From CAZPRY01 sp964589175 (GTDB taxonomy: Bacteria; Fidelibacterota; UBA2242), in the NCBI GenBank assembly GCA_964589175.1, contig CAZPRY010000063.1, forward strand, positions 1 through 19,036: DNA of 19,036 bases, given 5' to 3'. The notes beneath the pieces were generated by a model, which had not been told where the DNA came from, ran no database searches, and saw only the letters and a program-made list of their open reading frames with translations. Of this stretch, positions 15,354 to 19,036 are shown piece by piece. The stretch's first letter is position 1; the number at the start of each line of letters is the position of its first letter. Both the position numbers and the translations under genes were made by a program.

Positions 15354-15764
15354 ATGAAACGAATACTACTGTTTTCCCTTTTCGCTATGCTGATTCCATC
15401 GCTGCTGCTATGCTCCAAACCGGCCGAAAAGAAGGAAGCGAAGCCGGAGACTATCGTTCAGGACAGCGCTGCCGTAACCGGCCCTAATGTTACTTTCGTG
15501 GAATTGGGCTCCGTCAACTGCATTCCCTGCAAGATGATGCAGCCGGTGATGGAGGAAGTCGAAAAGCAATACGGTGCAAAGGTCGAGGTCATCTTTCACG
15601 ATGTCTGGACCGATGGGGGCAAACCCTTCGCGCAGCAATATAAAATCCGGGTAATCCCGACCCAGGTTTTCCTGGATGCCGAAGGAAATGAATTCTTCCG
15701 GCATGAAGGTTTCTTCCCTAAAGAAGAGATTGACAAACTGCTGCAATCCAAAGGGATTGAGTAA
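15354..15764 (+). CDS. Exported thioredoxin-like protein, lipoprotein or N-terminally anchored
   Basis: The 136-residue protein has an N-terminal hydrophobic signal ending in SLLLC (C20, possible lipidation; the -1 Leu is not canonical). A charged linker to about 45 leads into a thioredoxin fold with CIPC at 56-59 (VNCIPCKMM) and the cis-proline in VIPTQVF (P102). The domain is therefore extracytoplasmic. It has a strong ribosome site (AGGAGG, 10 bases before ATG). It ends 24 bases before CcdA, which in known systems passes cytosolic electrons to just such proteins. The likely job is keeping an extracytoplasmic thiol reduced. The target could be a permease or exporter cysteine, or an arsenic species (inference). 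Confidence 0.87.
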   Translation: MKRILLFSLFAMLIPSLLLCSKPAEKKEAKPETIVQDSAAVTGPNVTFVELGSVNCIPCKMMQPVMEEVEKQYGAKVEVIFHDVWTDGGKPFAQQYKIRVIPTQVFLDAEGNEFFRHEGFFPKEEIDKLLQSKGIE

Positions 15765-15788
15765 AACGATCAAACCCAGGAGCAACGA

Positions 15789-16487
15789 ATGATTGAATCC
15801 CTTTTCACCTGGCTGTCCCAGGCTCTCTACGCCACCCCGCTTTTGGCCGTCGGCACCGCTTTGCTCTGGGGAGTGCTGAGCATATTGCTCAGTCCCTGTC
15901 ACCTGACCAGCATTCCGCTCATTATCGGCTTCATCAACGGTCAGGGCAAGATCACCACCCGGCGGGCGTTCTGGCTGTCCGCCCTATTCTCGATCGGAAT
16001 CCTGATCACAATCGGGCTGATCGGACTGATTACCGGACTGTTAGGCCGCATGCTGGGCGATATCGGTTCATTCGGGCGTTATTTTGTAGCCGTCATTTTC
16101 ATCGTTGTCGGATTGTATCTGATGGAGCTGATCTCGCTGCCCTTTCTGAATTTTCAGAATCAGCCAAAGCTGAAAAAGCGCGGTTTGGCAGCGGCGTTTA
16201 TCCTGGGACTGATCTTCGGAATTGCGTTAGGTCCCTGCACCTTCGCCTATATGGCGCCAATCCTGGCGATGGTTTTTTCGGTATCCTCTACCAATCTCTC
16301 TTTCGGTATACTGCTCTTGCTCATGTACGCTATCGGCCATTGCGCGGTGATCGTTCTCGCCGGTACGTTTACCGAAGTCCTGCGGCGCTACCTGCAATGG
16401 AATGAACAATCGCAGACGATCTCACGAATCAAGAAAATCTGCGGCATTCTCGTCATACTCGGAGGTATCTATTTAATCTTCACATAA
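15789..16487 (+). CDS. ccdA: CcdA-type transmembrane thiol electron carrier
   Basis: An integral membrane protein of 232 residues with six hydrophobic segments, matching the CcdA/DsbD-beta core. The two redox cysteines of the family are C37 (LLSPCHLT) and C150 (LGPCTFAYMAPIL), with the later GHCAVIVLAG segment also typical. It carries electrons from cytosolic thioredoxin to extracytoplasmic thioredoxin-like proteins. AGGAG is 6 bases before the ATG. It lies between the exported thioredoxin and ACR3 genes, with gaps of 24 and 15 bases, so co-transcription is very likely. No cytochrome c maturation genes are nearby. This supports a role in the arsenic operon rather than in cytochrome assembly. 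Confidence 0.92.
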   Translation: MIESLFTWLSQALYATPLLAVGTALLWGVLSILLSPCHLTSIPLIIGFINGQGKITTRRAFWLSALFSIGILITIGLIGLITGLLGRMLGDIGSFGRYFVAVIFIVVGLYLMELISLPFLNFQNQPKLKKRGLAAAFILGLIFGIALGPCTFAYMAPILAMVFSVSSTNLSFGILLLLMYAIGHCAVIVLAGTFTEVLRRYLQWNEQSQTISRIKKICGILVILGGIYLIFT

Positions 16488-16502
16488 CTGCGGAGGATTA
16501 GT

Positions 16503-17615
16503 ATGACAACTGAGAAAAGATTGAATGTCTTCGAAAAGTACCTGACCGTTTGGGTTTTGCTATGTATCGCGGCGGGCATCTTGCTGGGAAAAATCACGCC
16601 GGGCATCGCCTTGAAATTGGATTCACTTTCGCTTTACCAGGTCTCCATCCCCATCGCGATTTGCCTCTTCTTCATGATGTATCCCATCATGGTAAAGATC
16701 GACTTCGCTGAAGTGGTCAAAGCCGCAAAGACGCCCAAACCGGTAGCGATGACGCTCTTCATCAACTGGGCCATCAAACCGTTCACGATGTACCTGTTCG
16801 CCTATCTTTTTATCGGCGTACTGTTTCGCAAATTCCTGCCGGGCACCGAAATCCTCAAATCCGGCCAGGAAGTCGAACTCTGGCGCAGCTACATTTCCGG
16901 GACAATTCTGCTCGGGATTGCGCCCTGTACGGCCATGGTGCTGATGTGGAGTTATCTCGCCAAAGGCAACGACGGCCTGACGCTGGTTATGGTCGCAATC
17001 AACTCGCTGACGATGTTGGTGCTCTACGCGCCGCTGGGCGGTTTTTTGCTCGGTGTCAATGCCATGCCGATCCCCTGGCAGACGATCCTGTTTTCGGTCG
17101 GGATTTATGTTGCCCTGCCGCTCATCGCCGGCTATTTCTCCCGCAAATGGATCATCAGACGCAAAGGCCTCGACTGGTTCAACGGAACTTTTGTGCACTA
17201 CCTGACGCCGGTAAGTATCGGCGCGCTGCTGATCACACTGATTCTGCTATTTTCGTTCAAAGGTGAAATTATTCTTAAAAATCCGATGACGATTTTCTGG
17301 ATTGCCGTGCCGTTGTTCATTCAAACGATGTTTATCTACAGCCTTGGCTATTTCGTCATTGCCCGCCTCTTGAAGCTATCGTATCACGATGCAGCCCCGG
17401 CTGCGATGATCGGGGCCTCCAATCACTTCGAGGTAGCCATCGCCACCGCCACCATGTTATTCGGTTTATCGTCCGGGGCAGCCCTGGCGACCGTGGTTGG
17501 CGTCCTGATCGAGGTGCCGGTAATGTTGATGCTGGTCGCGATCTCGAAACGATATTGTTGTTTGTTCCCCGAATGCCACTTAGATTCGGCGCGCTGTCGG
17601 AAAGTCGAAGTATAG
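16503..17615 (+). CDS. acr3: ACR3-family arsenite efflux transporter
   Basis: This 370-residue membrane protein has about ten helices and exports As(III) from the cytoplasm. The essential family cysteine is C142 in GIAPCTAMVLMWS, and the conserved Glu is E310 in GASNHFEVAIATATMLFG, followed by LIEVPVM. It has a clear GGAGG site 6 bases before the ATG. The 15-base gap after ccdA and 22-base gap to the Cys-rich gene indicate one transcript. The C-terminal tail (about 350-370) has four cysteines (C352, C353, C358, C365) and several basic residues, which I do not recognise as usual for ACR3. It could bind arsenite or the partner protein encoded next (inference). It functions with ArsC, which makes its substrate. 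Confidence 0.94.
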   Translation: MTTEKRLNVFEKYLTVWVLLCIAAGILLGKITPGIALKLDSLSLYQVSIPIAICLFFMMYPIMVKIDFAEVVKAAKTPKPVAMTLFINWAIKPFTMYLFAYLFIGVLFRKFLPGTEILKSGQEVELWRSYISGTILLGIAPCTAMVLMWSYLAKGNDGLTLVMVAINSLTMLVLYAPLGGFLLGVNAMPIPWQTILFSVGIYVALPLIAGYFSRKWIIRRKGLDWFNGTFVHYLTPVSIGALLITLILLFSFKGEIILKNPMTIFWIAVPLFIQTMFIYSLGYFVIARLLKLSYHDAAPAAMIGASNHFEVAIATATMLFGLSSGAALATVVGVLIEVPVMLMLVAISKRYCCLFPECHLDSARCRKVEV

Positions 17616-17637
17616 AAATACAGGAGTTTTATAAATC

Positions 17638-17919
17638 ATGGGCTGTCACTGCGATAAAAAGGAATTTATTCTTCAGGTTAATGGCCAGGACCGCCGCCTG
17701 GCGGGCTTGGAAGAGTGCGTATTCGGAACGGTTATTTCTTTCCCGGCGGACGATGCCGAAGCCGCCGAAATGATGTGGGAACAGGCCGGCCTTTGCAACG
17801 ATCTCAATGAGAGTGAAAAAGATTTACTGCTGCCGGTTTTGCTGGAATTTTATCATAAAAATAAAGAGGGATTCTCGCTGACTTCATCCAATTGCTCCGG
17901 CTGCGAGGAGTGTTGCTAA
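17638..17919 (+). CDS. Unrecognised small cysteine-rich protein, last gene of the ars operon
   Basis: I do not recognise this 93-residue protein. It has eight cysteines: CHC at positions 3-5, C27, C53 and a C-terminal cluster at C86, C89, C92 and C93 (NCSGCEECC). The middle is mixed hydrophobic and acidic (VISFPADDAEAAEMM, LLLPVLLEFY) and looks folded. There is no signal peptide, so it is probably cytosolic. GGAG precedes the ATG by 11 bases, and the gene starts 22 bases after acr3, so it belongs to the operon. Composition and place suggest binding of arsenite or another thiophilic metalloid, perhaps delivering it to ACR3 in the way ArsD serves ArsA. It has no visible similarity to ArsD, and the role is a hypothesis. 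Confidence 0.78.
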   Translation: MGCHCDKKEFILQVNGQDRRLAGLEECVFGTVISFPADDAEAAEMMWEQAGLCNDLNESEKDLLLPVLLEFYHKNKEGFSLTSSNCSGCEECC

Positions 17920-17929
17920 AATACCACCG

Positions 17930-17995
17930 ACACCTGTCAGATTTAGTCGATTATTCACCTACAAAATAACTGATTTGTCTTATCCTGACAGGTGT
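17930..17995. repeat. 66-bp inverted-repeat element downstream of the RAYT gene (copy A)
   Basis: Perfect 11-bp arms ACACCTGTCAG and CTGACAGGTGT enclose 44 bases. Its complement aligns with the 66-bp element inside the transposase gene, sharing 12 bases at one end and a TTGTAG...CTAAA-C-T-ACAGGTGT half at the other. It sits between the convergent ends of the ars operon and the transposase gene, so a transcript hairpin could also end transcription, though no T-run follows. Confidence 0.8.
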
Positions 17996-18004
17996 AATTA
18001 CCTT

Positions 18005-18616
18005 CTATTCCAGTATATATTGCGCAATTTCCAGGTAATTCAATTTTGCATATTTATGGTCTTCAATAAATCGATCTTTTCCATCAAATATTTCATATAT
18101 CGCTTCGTGGGGTAATTTCGTCGGCTGGTCACCAATTAATATCGGATAGGAACTCCATCGATAAGACTCAAAGTTCTCGGTCAATCCATGATGTACCGGA
18201 TTCAAATGGATGTACAGAATAATCATTTTCAAATATTCCTGGGTATCGATAAGTTTTCTTTTAAAAGGTCTTTCAAACAGACTGCCGGAACGATGTTCCT
18301 GGCGGTTAATGGATTTAGTATAACAATTGAAGAAATTGGAAAAATGCTGAGTTATTTTACACCTGTCAGGTTTATGAGATTCTTCCTCCCTTGTAGAGCA
18401 AATATGTCTAAACCTAACAGGTGTAGTCGATTCTCTTACCCGGGCCAATAAATGAAAATGGTTCGGAATAAGGCAATAAGCATAAATCTCCAGCAAACCG
18501 GAAAGATAGGTAGGGTCTCCTGAAAAAGTATCTAATATATTGTTAATACAGTTGTTTATATCTTGAATATTTAGATATAAATGCATACATTTAGGGTGAT
18601 ATTTATCAAAATCCAT
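18005..18616 (-). CDS. REP-associated tyrosine transposase (Y1_Tnp/HUH superfamily), carrying an in-frame repeat
   Basis: The 203-residue protein has the HUH metal motif in YCLIPNHFHLL (H53, H55), NFFNCYTKSINR, GSLFERPFKR and the catalytic-Tyr region YIHLNPVHHG, then SSYPILI. These identify the RAYT/Y1 single-strand transposase family, which acts on palindromic REP-like DNA. Between the HUH motif and NFFNCYTK is an unusual 22-24-residue stretch, TTPVRF...KPDRCK. It is the translation of a 66-bp inverted repeat at 18359-18424 and keeps the frame. The N-terminus before the HUH motif is only about 45 residues and diverges from relatives I recall, so it may be trimmed by the adjacent IS. The ribosome site is weak. 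The gene is AT-rich compared with the ars genes. Activity is uncertain. Confidence 0.8.
   Translation of the reverse strand: MDFDKYHPKCMHLYLNIQDINNCINNILDTFSGDPTYLSGLLEIYAYCLIPNHFHLLARVRESTTPVRFRHICSTREEESHKPDRCKITQHFSNFFNCYTKSINRQEHRSGSLFERPFKRKLIDTQEYLKMIILYIHLNPVHHGLTENFESYRWSSYPILIGDQPTKLPHEAIYEIFDGKDRFIEDHKYAKLNYLEIAQYILE
18359..18424. repeat. 66-bp inverted-repeat element inside the RAYT coding sequence (copy B)
   Basis: Arms of 16 bp (18359-18374 and 18409-18424) match at 15 positions around 34 bases. Length equals copy A exactly and the sequence is homologous in inverted orientation. Because 66 is a multiple of three, the transposase frame stays open through it. Confidence 0.82.
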
Positions 18617-18618
18617 GC

Positions 18619-18634
18619 ATTTGATTAATCAAAT
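18619..18634. promoter_or_regulatory. 16-bp perfect palindrome between divergent transposase genes
   Basis: ATTTGATTAATCAAAT is self-complementary over all 16 bases. It fills most of the 29-base gap between the RAYT start and the IS5-type transposase start. It may be an operator, or part of the IS end. It ends 11 bases before the IS5-type ATG, next to that gene's GGAG. Confidence 0.45.
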
Positions 18635-18645
18635 TGGAGCCCTAA

Positions 18646-18930
18646 ATGGTCAATATTGACGATCCCCATCAAATCGAAATAGTCAATTTCACGTTGCCCT
18701 TTTCCGGCCGGCTTAATCCAAAGAACAAATGGATTCGTTTAGCGCAAATGATACCCTGGGAAGAACTGGCCGGGAAGTATACAAAGAAGATGTGTAAAGA
18801 TTTCGGGCGTATGTCGATCAAACCCAGAGTCGCTATTGGCGCTTTAATTATCAAGCACTTCAAACAAATGAGTGATGAAGATACAATCGAAGAGATACAA
18901 GAGAATCCTTATCTTCAATATTTTCTTGGT
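18646..18930 (+). pseudogene. IS5-family transposase, N-terminal fragment broken by an IS insertion
   Basis: The first 95 codons match the N-terminal (DUF772) region of IS5-type transposases: RLNPKNKWIRLAQMIPWEEL, then VAIGALIIKH and EEIQENPYLQYFLG. GGAG lies 6 bases before the ATG. After YFLG the conserved sequence stops, and the frame continues only seven codons (VIATFW, stop) in DNA that looks like the end of another IS. The catalytic DDE portion is missing from the window, so the copy is non-functional unless the insert is excised precisely. Confidence 0.8.
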
Positions 18931-19036
18931 GTAATTGCTACCTTTTGGTAGACACAAAGAAAAGAGTAAATTCAATTGTCTACTAGTAGGAGAGCAAATT
19001 ATGACAGATCGCAGGAAGTATAATTTGGAATTCAAG
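18930..19036 (+). mobile_element. Left end of a probable IS3-family element (truncated by window)
   Basis: Sequence beginning TGTAATTGCTACC interrupts the IS5-type transposase. The TG start, an internal CTACC-tttt-GGTAG dyad (18939-18952) and an orfA-like start at 19001 fit an IS3-type left end. The boundary at 18930 is inferred from loss of IS5 similarity. The right end and target duplication lie outside the window. Confidence 0.6.
19001..19036 (+). CDS. IS3-type transposase orfA, first 12 codons only
   Basis: The ATG at 19001 with TAGGAG about 8 bases upstream opens a frame reading MTDRRKYNLEFK, which runs to the window edge. This resembles the start of OrfA (HTH_Tnp_1) proteins of IS3-family elements, which typically begin with a short basic stretch before the helix-turn-helix. 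With 12 residues visible, the call rests on this start and on its place in an apparent insertion. Confidence 0.6.
   Translation, partial: MTDRRKYNLEFK

Noticed and set aside
15789..16487. Cytochrome c maturation role for ccdA
   Set aside because: No cytochrome or other ccm/ccs genes are nearby. The gene sits tightly between an exported thioredoxin and acr3.

Overview
The window reads as bacterial chromosome of moderate GC, about 50% by eye. It is densely coded, with short operons, AGGAG-type ribosome sites and mostly ATG starts. The gene mix is a CHASE2-linked class III cyclase, an SH3/M48 protease, a transglutaminase-core exported protein, a GxxExxY protein and a Y1 (REP-associated) transposase with palindromic repeats. 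This suits an environmental member of the FCB lineage (Bacteroidota, Calditrichota or KSB1-like). That placement is an impression from gene content, not a phylogenetic result.

Region 1 (1-323) has no convincing gene. It holds three short hairpins and a run of three 10-bp tandem units beside the end of the first gene. Region 2 (324-5918, minus strand) looks like a catabolic operon. In transcription order it encodes a large fused iron-sulfur/FAD oxidoreductase, an FAD-dependent amine/amino-acid oxidase-type subunit two bases downstream, a class I aminotransferase and a D-2-hydroxyacid dehydrogenase-like protein. The first two resemble the two halves of dye-linked proline dehydrogenase, opine oxidase and HcnABC-type enzymes. 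The set suggests oxidation of an amino or imino acid, with 2-oxo and 2-hydroxy acids handled downstream.

Region 3 (6134-12131) is an envelope and signalling block: an exported transglutaminase-core protein, a CHASE2 adenylate-cyclase-type membrane protein and an SH3-M48 metalloprotease on plus. A GAF-GGDEF diguanylate cyclase converges from the minus strand.

Region 4 (12342-17919, plus) is an arsenic-resistance operon: arsR, an ArsP/YraQ-type permease, a GxxExxY gene, arsC, a small cytosolic thioredoxin-fold protein, an exported thioredoxin, CcdA, the ACR3 arsenite exporter, and an unrecognised 93-residue protein with eight cysteines. Two near-identical 20-bp palindromes, one before arsR and one before the permease, look like paired ArsR operators. 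The ArsC + thioredoxins + CcdA set suggests that arsenate reduction and export are tied to a thiol-electron relay across the membrane. The GxxExxY gene sits in the operon between inverted short repeats and looks like a later insertion.

Region 5 (17920-19036) is a mobile-element scar. A REP-associated tyrosine transposase gene on minus carries a 66-bp inverted-repeat element in frame inside its coding sequence. A homologous 66-bp element, in the opposite orientation, lies just past its stop. Next to it is an IS5-family transposase broken by what appears to be the left end of an IS3-family element, whose orfA runs off the window.
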